A stretch of DNA of 64,000 nucleotides from Pseudomonadota bacterium (lineage in GTDB: Bacteria > Desulfobacterota > Binatia > Binatales > Binataceae), in NCBI GenBank assembly GCA_021324755.1, contig JAJPIL010000014.1, forward strand, positions 124,001 through 188,000, in the 5' to 3' direction. The position numbers were made by a program, and so were the translations under genes. Numbering within the stretch: the stretch's first letter is position 1; every line of letters starts with the position of its first letter. Below the pieces are notes generated by a model. That model searched no databases. It was not told where the DNA came from and saw only the letters and a list, made by a program, of their open reading frames with translations. Of the stretch, positions 17,707 through 26,984 are shown in pieces.

Positions 17707-18813
17707 ATGATGTCGGGCTCGCCCAGCTTAATGAGGCGTCTGGTGGCGAACTACAGGCTTTTTAAGGCTTTTCTCCTTGCTGGCGTTACGTTAGGGATAT
17801 TTCTTCTCGCGATGTTTAGTTTGACGCCAGGACCACGCCTCGCCCATCCGCAAATCGTGCCACTTAAGCCCACCGACTCACTGACAAAGGTAGTGCTAAA
17901 ACTTAGGCGAGCGCGGGCCGTTCGCAGCTTCTGGCTCGCTTTAGCGTATGCGCGAGCGCTTGGTCTCAAGCGTCGAATCAAACCCGGTGTCTACGCTTTT
18001 GTCGGCAACGAGCGGATCGACCAGGTTTTTGGCCACCTCATCAGAGGTGACTCTTTAGCGGTGACGGTAGTGATTCCCGAAGGTTTCACCGTATGGCAAA
18101 TAGCGGAACGGTTGGAACGCTTGGGTCTCGTATGTGCCGACGACTTCGCCAAGGCAGCCATAAGCGGACCAGTCGTTAGGGCCCTGCATATGGAGCCAAC
18201 CGGTGCCGAAGGGTATCTTTTTCCAGCGACTTATTACTTTGCACCCGGGGTGGGCGGTGATGAAATAATTCTTACGATGCTTGCGCGTTTCTACAGGATA
18301 CTGGATCGTCAGGTCGAGGAACGGGAGTTTGCTCTCGGAATTAACACCCATCAAATGGTGACGTTAGCCTCGATTATAGAGAAAGAAGCCAAGCGTCCGG
18401 AGGAGCAGCCGATTATTGCTAGCGTGTTCTACAACCGCATGCGCTTGGGGATGCCGCTGCAGTCAGACCCAACCGCCGAGTATGACCCGCAATTTGTGGT
18501 TCGTTCCGCCCACGAGGCAGTGCACACAGCCTCAGCGTTCAATACCTATGATTTTGTCGGTTTGCCTCCGGGCCCGATTGCCAATCCAGGTCTGTCTGCC
18601 ATAAAAGCCGTACTCTATCCTGCACAGACGGACTATCTCTACTTCGTGGCGCGCAGCGACGGAAGTCACGTTTTCTCGCGCTCGTTTGCCGAACACAGAC
18701 GAGCTGTCGCGGCGCTGCGCGCTGTGACGTCGCCAGCTAGACTCGGTGAGTCTTCGGCCCCTCTATTTCGTGGCCCACAAAGCACCGCAAGGCACAAGCC
18801 AAAAAAGAAGTAA
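17707..18813 (+). CDS. mltG: Endolytic murein transglycosylase MltG
   Basis: Inner-membrane lytic transglycosylase that cuts nascent glycan strands and helps terminate peptidoglycan chains. 368 residues: an N-terminal membrane anchor (FLLAGVTLGIFLLAMFSL), a LysM-like region, then the YceG catalytic domain with Glu in LASIIEKEAKRPEEQPIIA and the RMRLGMPLQSDPT and YNTYDFVGLPPGPI-like segments (here NTYDFVGLPPGPIANPG). The start is among neighbouring candidates; ATG 17707 is used. Gene 18837 begins 23 bases after the stop, so mltG may lead the MoxR module transcript. Confidence 0.93.
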   Translation: MMSGSPSLMRRLVANYRLFKAFLLAGVTLGIFLLAMFSLTPGPRLAHPQIVPLKPTDSLTKVVLKLRRARAVRSFWLALAYARALGLKRRIKPGVYAFVGNERIDQVFGHLIRGDSLAVTVVIPEGFTVWQIAERLERLGLVCADDFAKAAISGPVVRALHMEPTGAEGYLFPATYYFAPGVGGDEIILTMLARFYRILDRQVEEREFALGINTHQMVTLASIIEKEAKRPEEQPIIASVFYNRMRLGMPLQSDPTAEYDPQFVVRSAHEAVHTASAFNTYDFVGLPPGPIANPGLSAIKAVLYPAQTDYLYFVARSDGSHVFSRSFAEHRRAVAALRAVTSPARLGESSAPLFRGPQSTARHKPKKK

Positions 18814-18836
18814 GAATTTTTTAAAGTCAGGGTACA

Positions 18837-20348
18837 GTGGCTAATCCGGTTGAGGTCCTAAATTCAGCTCGTAAACAGGCTGGGAAAGCAGCCGCCCTTA
18901 GCGCGGCGCTGACTGGATTACCCGTAGCCGGCACTCTTGCGACCTTTGGTCTTCTGCTGAGCATCACCAGCGCCTCATGGCTCGAGAGGTATGGGGTTCT
19001 GCTCACGCCGCAAGTAGCCCATAAAGCCGAGGCCGTTATTTTCGCGCTGGTTTTTTTGGTAGTGCTTGCAACCCTCGCCGGGGCTTCCCAAGCGTACCTC
19101 AAGGCTTCGCGCCCGCAGGACGTAGCCGCTCGAATCGACCGCGAGCTTGCCGCCAAGGAAGAAATCGTAACCTTCGCCGAAGCAAGCTTTTCGGAAGACT
19201 CGGGTTCAAGTGCCACGGCGAGAAGTCCTCTTTTTCCGCTTTTAAGCGACCGCGTTGCGGGTTATCTCGAGTCGTTCGAACCATCTCGTATCTTCGCCAT
19301 CCCTACGCGCAGAGTCGTTCTACGGTCGAGCCTAACGAGCCTTTGCGTGCTTATCACGGCCTTTACCGCTCTACTTGTCTATGCCCGTTTGACTCAACCA
19401 CCTTACGCCTCCCAAATCGAGACTTTGCACGAGCTCGCTTCTAAACTTGCCGAGTCATCCCCATCGCCCGAAAACGCGGTTCTGGCCAAGCGACTTGCGG
19501 CAGTAGCCGATGTCCTTGCCAACCCCGCGCTCACCGCGAGGGAGAAGCTAGAGCGTATTGCCGCTTTAAAACGCGAGGTCGAAGAACTTGAGCGGCGCGA
19601 GACCGCCCAAAAGAATCCCCAAAGCTCCAGCGCGGGGTCTAGCGGGTCGGCTCACAATAAGGGTTCGGGCTCAGGTGAAAATTCGGGGAACGAGCCGGCG
19701 GGTTCTGGGAATGGTGAGGGCCAAAATGAACGGAACCAAGGTGGCGGAGGTAAAAAGCCTTCCAAGCGGCAAACGACGAGCTCGCCGGTTAACGAGGCAA
19801 ACAGGGAAATAGCGGAGATTGAACGCGAGCTCGAGCAGCAATCGCGGCGCTCGCGCCAAAGTTCGACCGGTTTCGAGCGTCCGAACGACCATCAACAGCA
19901 AGAAGCCAGCGCCGATACGGGACCGGGAGAGAACCCGACAAAGTCTAGTGGACCCAAGCCCGGCGTGAACGAACCACAAAAAGGCAATCAGCCCGAACCG
20001 GAGCAAAAGCTAGCTGGTGCTAACGCAAAAGAGAATCTCCGCTCTCCACGTCGCGGCACGGGCCTCGGAGACACCCGTCTGGGTGAGATCCCGGCGCCGG
20101 CGAATTACAAGCGATTTTATGCTTTCGGCGAGCATGGCCCGGGGCTGACCGTCAAGGACGCGCGTTACGTTGTGGTAAGTCTTCCGCCAGCGCCGCAGGC
20201 AGCTTCCGGCGGCAAAATCGTAGCCGGTGGTCCGAGCGCGAAGGCGACGACACCGTACGCTAATTTGCCCCTGCCCAAAGAAGATTTGGCCGCTAATCCA
20301 CAGCAACAGCAGTTGGTCCCGCCACGTTACTGGGATTTACTGCGCTAA
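18837..20348 (+). CDS. Three-helix membrane protein with low-complexity tail, MoxR-module partner
   Basis: 503 residues. Two membrane segments lie near residues 18-42 and 58-82, followed by a cytosolic patch (RPQDVAARIDRELAAKEEIVTFAEAS) that resembles the same region of DUF4175-type proteins found beside MoxR genes. A third membrane segment is near 162-185, then a helical charged stretch. From about residue 260 to 400 the chain is extremely rich in Ser, Gly, Asn, Gln and Pro. It ends 25 bases before the moxR start. GTG 18837 has AGGG upstream. Probably an integral partner or adaptor for the MoxR/VWA proteins; the assignment to DUF4175 is tentative. Confidence 0.75.
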   Translation: MANPVEVLNSARKQAGKAAALSAALTGLPVAGTLATFGLLLSITSASWLERYGVLLTPQVAHKAEAVIFALVFLVVLATLAGASQAYLKASRPQDVAARIDRELAAKEEIVTFAEASFSEDSGSSATARSPLFPLLSDRVAGYLESFEPSRIFAIPTRRVVLRSSLTSLCVLITAFTALLVYARLTQPPYASQIETLHELASKLAESSPSPENAVLAKRLAAVADVLANPALTAREKLERIAALKREVEELERRETAQKNPQSSSAGSSGSAHNKGSGSGENSGNEPAGSGNGEGQNERNQGGGGKKPSKRQTTSSPVNEANREIAEIERELEQQSRRSRQSSTGFERPNDHQQQEASADTGPGENPTKSSGPKPGVNEPQKGNQPEPEQKLAGANAKENLRSPRRGTGLGDTRLGEIPAPANYKRFYAFGEHGPGLTVKDARYVVVSLPPAPQAASGGKIVAGGPSAKATTPYANLPLPKEDLAANPQQQQLVPPRYWDLLR

Positions 20349-20373
20349 CAGTTACGTAAGGGGACGGAGAAAT

Positions 20374-21390
20374 ATGGGAGTTGCTCCACGGATGAGCCCC
20401 GCCGAGCGAGTCGCGGAATTCCGCGACGTCTTCACGCGCGCAGAAACAGAGGTGGGGCGCGTTATAGTCGGTAACCAGAGCACGATTCGCAAAATTTTGA
20501 CCGCGCTCTTCTGCGGCGGACACGTCCTTATCGAAGGCGTGCCAGGTCTGGGTAAGACGTTGATGGTAAAGACGGTGGCTCAGGTCCTAGGACTGAGCTT
20601 TAAGCGAATTCAGTTCACGCCCGACCTGATGCCTTCCGATATTGTCGGCACGCAAGTGCTTGTTGAGCAGGACGGCAGGCGCGACTTCCAGTTCAAGCCC
20701 GGCCCTATCTTTGCCAACGTCGTGTTGGGAGACGAGATCAATCGCGCCACGCCTAAAACTCAGTCGGCGGTGCTGGAGGCGATGGAGGAACGCCAGGTAA
20801 CCGTCCTTGGCACGACTTACCATCTTACGCCTCCGTTTTTCGTGCTGGCGACTCAAAACCCGAACGAACTTGAAGGCACGTACCCGCTGCCCGAGGCGCA
20901 GATGGACCGGTTCCTTTTCAAGGTGATTGTCTCGCCTCCCAAGCCTGAGGAGCTGCGCGAGATCCTCATCCGCACCACTGGAGCCGTTTCGTACCAGCCA
21001 AAGCCGATTTTCGAGCCTGCTCAGGCCGCAGCCCATGTGGAGCGGCTCAAGGCGCTCGTGCGAGAAGTGATGATCGCAGAACCGCTCGAGCGGTTCGTTA
21101 TCGCGATTATCAGTTCATGCACCCCGGGAAGTCCAGCCGCCTTGCCCGAGGCGACCCAGTATCTTCGCTTCGGCCCAAGCCCGCGAGGAGCTCAGGCGCT
21201 CATTATGGGAGCGAAAGTTAACGCGCTGCTGGCTGGACGCGTCAACGTCAGCTATGAGGATATCGAAGACGTAGTCATCCCCGCTCTGCGCCATCGCTTG
21301 CTCAGAAACTTTCAGGCAGAAGCCGAAAACGTGACTGCCGAAGCGATTCTTGAACAGGTACTAAAGCGCGTCAAACGCGCGCGCGCCTAA
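20374..21390 (+). CDS. moxR: MoxR family AAA+ ATPase
   Basis: Chaperone-type ATPase that acts with VWA proteins on membrane or periplasmic targets. 338 residues from ATG 20374, which has GGGGACGGAGA upstream. Walker A is GVPGLGKT near residue 58, Walker B is VVLGDEINRATPKTQ near 115, sensor 1 is in VLATQNPNE, and a C-terminal lid (PSPRGAQALIMGAKVNALL) follows. The frame runs upstream into the 18837 gene but that part is a shadow. The DUF58 gene begins four bases after its stop. Confidence 0.95.
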   Translation: MGVAPRMSPAERVAEFRDVFTRAETEVGRVIVGNQSTIRKILTALFCGGHVLIEGVPGLGKTLMVKTVAQVLGLSFKRIQFTPDLMPSDIVGTQVLVEQDGRRDFQFKPGPIFANVVLGDEINRATPKTQSAVLEAMEERQVTVLGTTYHLTPPFFVLATQNPNELEGTYPLPEAQMDRFLFKVIVSPPKPEELREILIRTTGAVSYQPKPIFEPAQAAAHVERLKALVREVMIAEPLERFVIAIISSCTPGSPAALPEATQYLRFGPSPRGAQALIMGAKVNALLAGRVNVSYEDIEDVVIPALRHRLLRNFQAEAENVTAEAILEQVLKRVKRARA

Positions 21391-21394
21391 CGCA

Positions 21395-22294
21395 ATGTTC
21401 GACCTTATTCCGGAGTTCACACCTAAACTGGTAGCCGAACTCGACCGTCTGCGTCTTCGCGCCAAGCGCGAATTCGTCGGCATGGGCCACGGCAGCCACA
21501 CCTCGCCTCGGCGCGGGTCGTCACTTGAGTTTAGCGAGTTTCGCCCCTACGTTGCCGGCGACGACTTTCGCTACCTCGATTGGGGATTGTACGCTCGCAC
21601 CGACAAGTTTTACGTAAAGCTATTCAAGGAAGAAGAAGATCTGCTGACGTACATTTTCCTCGACGACAGCGCGTCGATGGCTTATCCGGCCGAAGGCGGC
21701 AAGTTTCGAGCCGCGATTGCGCTCACTTTGGCACTCGCTTACGTTGCGCTGTCCCAGGGCGACCGTGTGATGGTTCGCTTGTTGAGCGGGCGCTCTGACG
21801 TCGTCAATCGGGGTTTCCTTCAGGGTCGAAACCGACTCGGCGAACTTGTCCAGCGCTTGGTGCGAATCGAGCCGAGCGGAGCGTTGGACCTGGCCGCGTC
21901 GTTGGCGCATGAGCTTATTGCCATCAAGCGCGCGGGCAAGGCGTTTGTGATTTCGGACTTTATGATGTTGTTTAACTCGGTCAGCCGCGGATTGGGCCTT
22001 TTCGCTGCGGCCAACATGGATGTGAGTGCGATCCACGTGCTAGGCGCAAGCGAACTTTCAGGTCAGGGTGCCTCGGGCGAGGTCGAGGTGGTCGACGCCG
22101 AGACCGGTGAGCGGGTGAGACTTTTCCTTGACGAACGCGAGCGTACAAAGTACAGCGAAACCCTGCTGCGCCATTCGCGCCAGATACGCGCCTTTTGTTT
22201 GCGGCTCGGTATGCGCTATGCGCTGTACAACACTAGCGAATCGTTCGAGCACTTCTTCGTCAAGGCCGCGAGCGAACTTGGTATGGTGCGCTAA
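21395..22294 (+). CDS. DUF58 domain protein with VWA-like fold
   Basis: 299 residues. The DUF58 signature is GSSLEFSEFRPYVAGDDFRYLDW near residues 36-58 (core EFRPYVAGDDFR), where charged residues line a putative partner-binding groove. A VWA-like metal site follows as DDSASM. No membrane segment. DUF58 proteins are almost always encoded next to MoxR and are thought to be its direct adaptor, as here, four bases apart. Confidence 0.92.
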   Translation: MFDLIPEFTPKLVAELDRLRLRAKREFVGMGHGSHTSPRRGSSLEFSEFRPYVAGDDFRYLDWGLYARTDKFYVKLFKEEEDLLTYIFLDDSASMAYPAEGGKFRAAIALTLALAYVALSQGDRVMVRLLSGRSDVVNRGFLQGRNRLGELVQRLVRIEPSGALDLAASLAHELIAIKRAGKAFVISDFMMLFNSVSRGLGLFAAANMDVSAIHVLGASELSGQGASGEVEVVDAETGERVRLFLDERERTKYSETLLRHSRQIRAFCLRLGMRYALYNTSESFEHFFVKAASELGMVR

Positions 22295-22430
22295 GAGCTT
22301 GCCTGCGATGATCGTCTGCGCCTGTGCGGTCACGGATGGCCATTTTATCGGTCAGTCGCTAAAAGGCTTTCGCACCAGGATTGCGCGATTTGCTTTCGGA
22401 ACCGTTGAGGCACACAAAGCGCGTTAGGCG

Positions 22431-24239
22431 ATGGGCGTCCTTTATCCAGTAGGCTTGATGCTCGCCGGACTATTGCCCGTGCTTGCGCTTGCTTACATGT
22501 TGCGCGGACGGCCCCGGCGCGTGATCGTCTCGAGCGTCATAGCCTTTCGGGCGCTCAGAGCCAGGCAGGGTCGGCGGCGGTTGGCTAAAGTACATTTGGA
22601 CTGGACCTTCTTTGTGGAAGCGTTGATTTTGTCGCTGGCCGCGCTTGCGGCAGCAGAGCCTTACGTGGTGCGTCCGCGCAAGTCAGTGGCCGTGGTGCTC
22701 GACAATTCGGGCGTGATGCAGGTTCTGATGCCGTCGGGGATAAGTGCCTTCGAAGCGGCGAAAATGCGCCTTGTTTCGTACTTTGCGGGAAGTAGCGACC
22801 ATATAACGCTTTACCTGACGGCGCCGAGACCCCATCGTTGGGAGTCGCCGCTGAATGGACAAAGCGGCATTGAAGCTGTGCTGAACAAGCTCAAGCCGGT
22901 CGACGCCGCAGAAGATTTAGCCGCAGTCTCCGAATTGCTAACCGACCTCGTAAACAGCGATCGCTACGATCAGATAGTCGTGGCTAGTCGTCACGAGCTT
23001 AACCCCGTGCTACCAGGCCGAGTGGTTGGATTGACTGTTGGCGGGCCGGTCTCGAACTACGCGCTGGGTTCGTTTACAGTCTGGCGACCGAGTTTGACAA
23101 GCCCCACCGTGGAGGCGCGGGTCACGGTGGCAAACTTCAGTACAAGCAAGGCAGAGCTTAAGCTTACGATCGATGACGCCAGGAACTCGATCGCCGAAAA
23201 AAGCCTTGAGCTTGTCCCTAACACGGTCGAAACTGTCGAGTTCCCAAACCTGCCTGCGGCGCCTCTGTTTCGCGCAACCCTTGCTCCGAGCGACCGGTTC
23301 CCTCTCGATAACACGGCTTACGCTGTCGTTGGTTCATCCTCGGTGGTGAAGATTCTTTTCGTCTCGCCCTTTGAAGAGCACGCAGCGGGGCTGCGCGAAT
23401 TGCCCGGCGTGCGTTTGCTTACGGAGTCGCCCGAAAAGTACTCGCCCGCTGACGCTTCGAGCGTCGACCTGGCGATTTTCGATTATACGGCACCGAAGGA
23501 ATGGCCGGCTTGCAACAGCCTTCTCGTAATGCCGCCAGGCTCCACTCCTCCTTTCGATTTCGACGTTATGCCTGCAAGCCCTATTGCGTTTCTGACCTGG
23601 GTTGCGCCCGATCCGCTAACCGATGGCGTAAACTTTCGCTTGCTCAAGCCGAGGCAAGGCGAATTTTTCGCTCCCCATCCTTGGATGAGATCGGTTGCAA
23701 GCGGTTTGCAGGGAAGTTTGATTCTGGCGGGAGAACGCGAGGGGCGCCGCTATGTGGCGCTTGGCTTTGAGGCTTTTCCGTACCTGGGAAAGGCTAACCT
23801 TCCAATGTCCGTGCTTACGCTTAACATTCTAAGCTATCTAAGCGGTTCTTTCTCCGTTAGCGCCGGTTTTCGCGCCGGCCTACCCTGGCGGGTCCCATCG
23901 GGAATTCACCAGATAATTTTGCCTTCCGGTAAAACTATTACCACAAGGCCTGGGGACCTTTTCACCGAAACTTACGAACAAGGCGTCTACCGTCTGGTCG
24001 GACCTAACAACGAGGAACTCCGAGCGGTCAACTTCGATAACCTTGCTGAGTCGAACCTACTCGTTGCCACGCCGATAGAGTTCAACGTCGCGCGCAAGAC
24101 TTTTTCGTCCTCGGCGCGCACCGACAAGCGCCCATTGGCGGGGGCACTAATCGTCCTGGCACTTGCGCTCGCGGCGCTGGAGGCGATTTTCAACTACCTG
24201 GCCCGTCGTCCCGCGGTGGTGGACGCTGGCGGCGAGTGA
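22431..24239 (+). CDS. BatA-like membrane protein with degenerate VWA domain
   Basis: 602 residues. The N-terminal segment (GLMLAGLLPVLALAYMLRGRP, core LPVLALAYMLRG) is the BatA aerotolerance-type start, and a second membrane helix ends near residue 80. The VWA domain begins at VAVVLDNSGVM near residue 84; the metal site reads D-N-S-G-V rather than DxSxS, so metal binding is probably impaired. A long beta-rich periplasmic region follows and the protein ends with a third membrane helix (GALIVLALALAALEAIFNYL). 136 bases separate it from the DUF58 gene, unusually loose for this module; the next VWA gene is 12 bases on. Confidence 0.88.
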   Translation: MGVLYPVGLMLAGLLPVLALAYMLRGRPRRVIVSSVIAFRALRARQGRRRLAKVHLDWTFFVEALILSLAALAAAEPYVVRPRKSVAVVLDNSGVMQVLMPSGISAFEAAKMRLVSYFAGSSDHITLYLTAPRPHRWESPLNGQSGIEAVLNKLKPVDAAEDLAAVSELLTDLVNSDRYDQIVVASRHELNPVLPGRVVGLTVGGPVSNYALGSFTVWRPSLTSPTVEARVTVANFSTSKAELKLTIDDARNSIAEKSLELVPNTVETVEFPNLPAAPLFRATLAPSDRFPLDNTAYAVVGSSSVVKILFVSPFEEHAAGLRELPGVRLLTESPEKYSPADASSVDLAIFDYTAPKEWPACNSLLVMPPGSTPPFDFDVMPASPIAFLTWVAPDPLTDGVNFRLLKPRQGEFFAPHPWMRSVASGLQGSLILAGEREGRRYVALGFEAFPYLGKANLPMSVLTLNILSYLSGSFSVSAGFRAGLPWRVPSGIHQIILPSGKTITTRPGDLFTETYEQGVYRLVGPNNEELRAVNFDNLAESNLLVATPIEFNVARKTFSSSARTDKRPLAGALIVLALALAALEAIFNYLARRPAVVDAGGE

Positions 24240-24251
24240 GAACGGCGTGCG

Positions 24252-26819
24252 ATGAAAGAGGCGTTTATATGGGCCGATTCAAAGGCGTTGCTGCTACTGG
24301 CCGTAGTCGGTGCGCTAACGGTTGCAGCGCTGATTAAAGCTCGTTCCCTACTCTCCACACTGAGTTTGGCGCTGCGAGCGCTCGTCCTTGCACTACTGGT
24401 TTTGGCACTAGCCGATCCGCAGCGCGTAACCAAAATTCAAGGTCCAGCTCGGCCGGTGCTCGTTGACCTTTCTGACAGTATCACGGCCCAGATGCGCCAA
24501 TGGACGGCTGATCTGCTACAGAAACGACTTCGCCTTCGAGCAGACGATCCGGCAATCGTGTTCGGCGGACGTTCCGTCGTTACTAGCGTCAAGGACGCTG
24601 AACGGGAACTTTTAAAAGAGGGATGCTCGAATTGCGATTCGTCTCGAACCAGTCTCGAGGCTGCCTTGAGGACTTTGGTGTCACAAGCCGGACGCGCCCA
24701 GGGACCTGTGGTGTTGGTTACCGATGGATGGGAGAACAGCGGCGAGGCGACGCGCGTTGTGCGCGCGCTCAATGCCGCACAAAGCCAGCTCTATATTTTT
24801 TCACCACCTCCTCCGCAATCGATCCCGGATGTCGCCGTCGTCGCGATAGACTTGCCCCCTGCGTTACCCAACGGTGGAAGCTTCGTGCTTGGTGTCACGA
24901 TACTCAACTCGAACCGCGAAGTGGTAAAAGGGCGCCTCGAGTTAAGTCAGGACGGTCGGCTAGTTCAAACTCGCCAGGTCGAGCTTAGTCCCGGACTTCA
25001 GCGGATCGACTTCCCGACACAAGTCAAGGGCTCGGGTTTGCATTCTTACCGTGCGCTGTTCGTACCTGAAAATTACGCTCAGGATGCTTTTAGAGAAAAC
25101 GACGCGCTCGACGCGTGGATGGGCGTCGGAGCGCAGCATAAGGCTTTGATCCTGACCGAAGCCGCCCGTTCCGCCCAGTATCTGGCGGCAGTGGCCCGTC
25201 AAGTGGGGCTAGAGCCCGAAGTGGTAGAAGCGCGGCCCGACCGGTCAGTTGGCGACTTGAGCGCTTACGACGTCGTGATTCTCGACAACGTTCCTCGTGC
25301 TCGGCTCGCTGCGACGCTGCGCCGTTCGTTGATAAGTTATGTGCGTCGGGGTGGGTCGCTGGCGATGGTCGGCGGCGACCACAGCTTTGGACTCGGCGGC
25401 TACGTGGGAAGCGAGTTGGCCAACGTTCTGCCGGTCTTGATGAAGCCGCCCGAGCACAAGCAACCGCAAAGGGCCTTGGTTCTGGTGATCGACAAGTCGG
25501 GCTCGATGGGGCGTAACAACAAACTTGAATATGCCAAGGCAGCCGCGCTGGCGGCGTCACGTTCCCTTAGGGATGATGACCTGTTCGAGGTGATCGGCTT
25601 TGACTCGCAACCCTTCGTGGTGGTGCCTCTGGAACCCTTACGAAGTAGCAGAGCTTACCTCGAGCAGATGATAAGTCGCCTGCGAGCGCAGGGAACTACC
25701 TACCTTCTGCCAGCGCTAAGAGAGGCCTACCGTGACCTAGCGTCGAGCTCCGCTTCGGCCAAACACGTGGTTATCTTGACCGACGGCAAAACCGGCGGAA
25801 CACCAGATATGTATTACGATCTCGTCTCGAGCATGCACCACGAAGGCGGCGTGACAATTTCGACTATCGCAATTGGCAGAGAGCCGAACGTCGAGCTGTT
25901 GAGCGCTATCAGCCGTTATGGCGGCGGCACCTTCTACCAGACGGATAATCCAAGCTCGCTGCCAGAGATCACGCTCCGCGACGTTTCTCGACCAAGTGGC
26001 GAGCTCACCATGGTAGAAAAAGAGTTTCGCCCCGTGGTTTTACCTGCCGACCCTGTGCTCGGAGGCTTCGCTGGACAAACTCTCCCTGTGGTCAAGGGTT
26101 TTGTTAGCACTGAGCTAAGGCCTGGGGCGCGCCTGGATGCCTTCGTCGAGCGCGCGGGAAAGCGCGAGCCCCTTGTTGCGAGCTGGCGCTTCGGCGCTGG
26201 CAAGACTCTGGCTGTGACTACCGACGCAAGCGGTCGCTGGTCGGCGGAATGGCTGCGCCAGGGCGTCTTTGGCCGTCTCTGGCAACAAATGTTCGATTGG
26301 ATGGCGCCCAGAGTCGAGGCAACCCACCCGTTTTCCGTCGAACTCGGTTACGAAAACGGGAACCTGCGCGTAAAGCTAATCGACTACAGCAAAGACTGGG
26401 AGCACAGTTTGCATCAGATGCATGCAACGGTCGTGCGTCCCGATGGAAGCCTTGTCCAGATGCCTCTTTCGCTCGATGCCGCCGGCGAGGTACGAGGCGA
26501 GATCGAGGCTCCTAGCCCGGGAGTTTACCGAATTACGTTTAAGTCCAGCGCCGAGAGGGGCGGGCTATCGGTGCCTCCGCTGGCCTATTCGGTAAGCCCT
26601 TCGGTGCTTGCCGAGATTCCCCGGCCGAATCCGAACTATGCCCTGCTCGAACGTCTAGCTTCTGCCACCTCGGGTCGCTTTAATCCTGACCTGCGCGAAA
26701 TTTCTTTGACGCGTTCTACGCTTGAAAAGCGCGTCTCGGCGCGGCCTTTCCTGCTTGCGCTCGCCATGCTCATGATGGTGGTCGAAGCCTTCACGCGCCG
26801 GCTGTTGTTGGGCAGTTAG
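24252..26819 (+). CDS. Large VWA membrane protein with GATase1-like domain
   Basis: 855 residues. Two N-terminal membrane helices (LLLLAVVGALTVAAL and ALRALVLALLVLALADP), a beta-rich region, a glutamine-amidotransferase-like Rossmann domain (YDVVILDNVPRA; SLAMVGGDHSFGLGGY) without an obvious catalytic Cys, then a canonical VWA domain with DKSGSMG near residue 413 and the matching metal-site Asp in ILTDGKTGG. A C-terminal helix precedes the last few residues. The intact metal site contrasts with the 22431 protein, so this is the likelier metal-dependent binder of the pair. It ends the five-gene module. Confidence 0.9.
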   Translation: MKEAFIWADSKALLLLAVVGALTVAALIKARSLLSTLSLALRALVLALLVLALADPQRVTKIQGPARPVLVDLSDSITAQMRQWTADLLQKRLRLRADDPAIVFGGRSVVTSVKDAERELLKEGCSNCDSSRTSLEAALRTLVSQAGRAQGPVVLVTDGWENSGEATRVVRALNAAQSQLYIFSPPPPQSIPDVAVVAIDLPPALPNGGSFVLGVTILNSNREVVKGRLELSQDGRLVQTRQVELSPGLQRIDFPTQVKGSGLHSYRALFVPENYAQDAFRENDALDAWMGVGAQHKALILTEAARSAQYLAAVARQVGLEPEVVEARPDRSVGDLSAYDVVILDNVPRARLAATLRRSLISYVRRGGSLAMVGGDHSFGLGGYVGSELANVLPVLMKPPEHKQPQRALVLVIDKSGSMGRNNKLEYAKAAALAASRSLRDDDLFEVIGFDSQPFVVVPLEPLRSSRAYLEQMISRLRAQGTTYLLPALREAYRDLASSSASAKHVVILTDGKTGGTPDMYYDLVSSMHHEGGVTISTIAIGREPNVELLSAISRYGGGTFYQTDNPSSLPEITLRDVSRPSGELTMVEKEFRPVVLPADPVLGGFAGQTLPVVKGFVSTELRPGARLDAFVERAGKREPLVASWRFGAGKTLAVTTDASGRWSAEWLRQGVFGRLWQQMFDWMAPRVEATHPFSVELGYENGNLRVKLIDYSKDWEHSLHQMHATVVRPDGSLVQMPLSLDAAGEVRGEIEAPSPGVYRITFKSSAERGGLSVPPLAYSVSPSVLAEIPRPNPNYALLERLASATSGRFNPDLREISLTRSTLEKRVSARPFLLALAMLMMVVEAFTRRLLLGS

Positions 26820-26984
26820 CCTTAAGGCGCGGGATTCATCAAAAGGTACATTCTCGCGTATTGAGGTCTCTGGCACGGCGCGACCGCCAAGTTAAACTGT
26901 CTTTATGGAGACGAGCGAGTTTTAGAGTACGATGGTCGAAGAGTTTGGCGAAAAAAGCGAAATTGCATTTTTGAGGATGAGACG

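Noticed and set aside
22309-22427. 39-codon frame between the DUF58 and BatA-like genes
   Set aside because: No ribosome binding site and no recognisable product; the gap may simply be longer than usual for this module.
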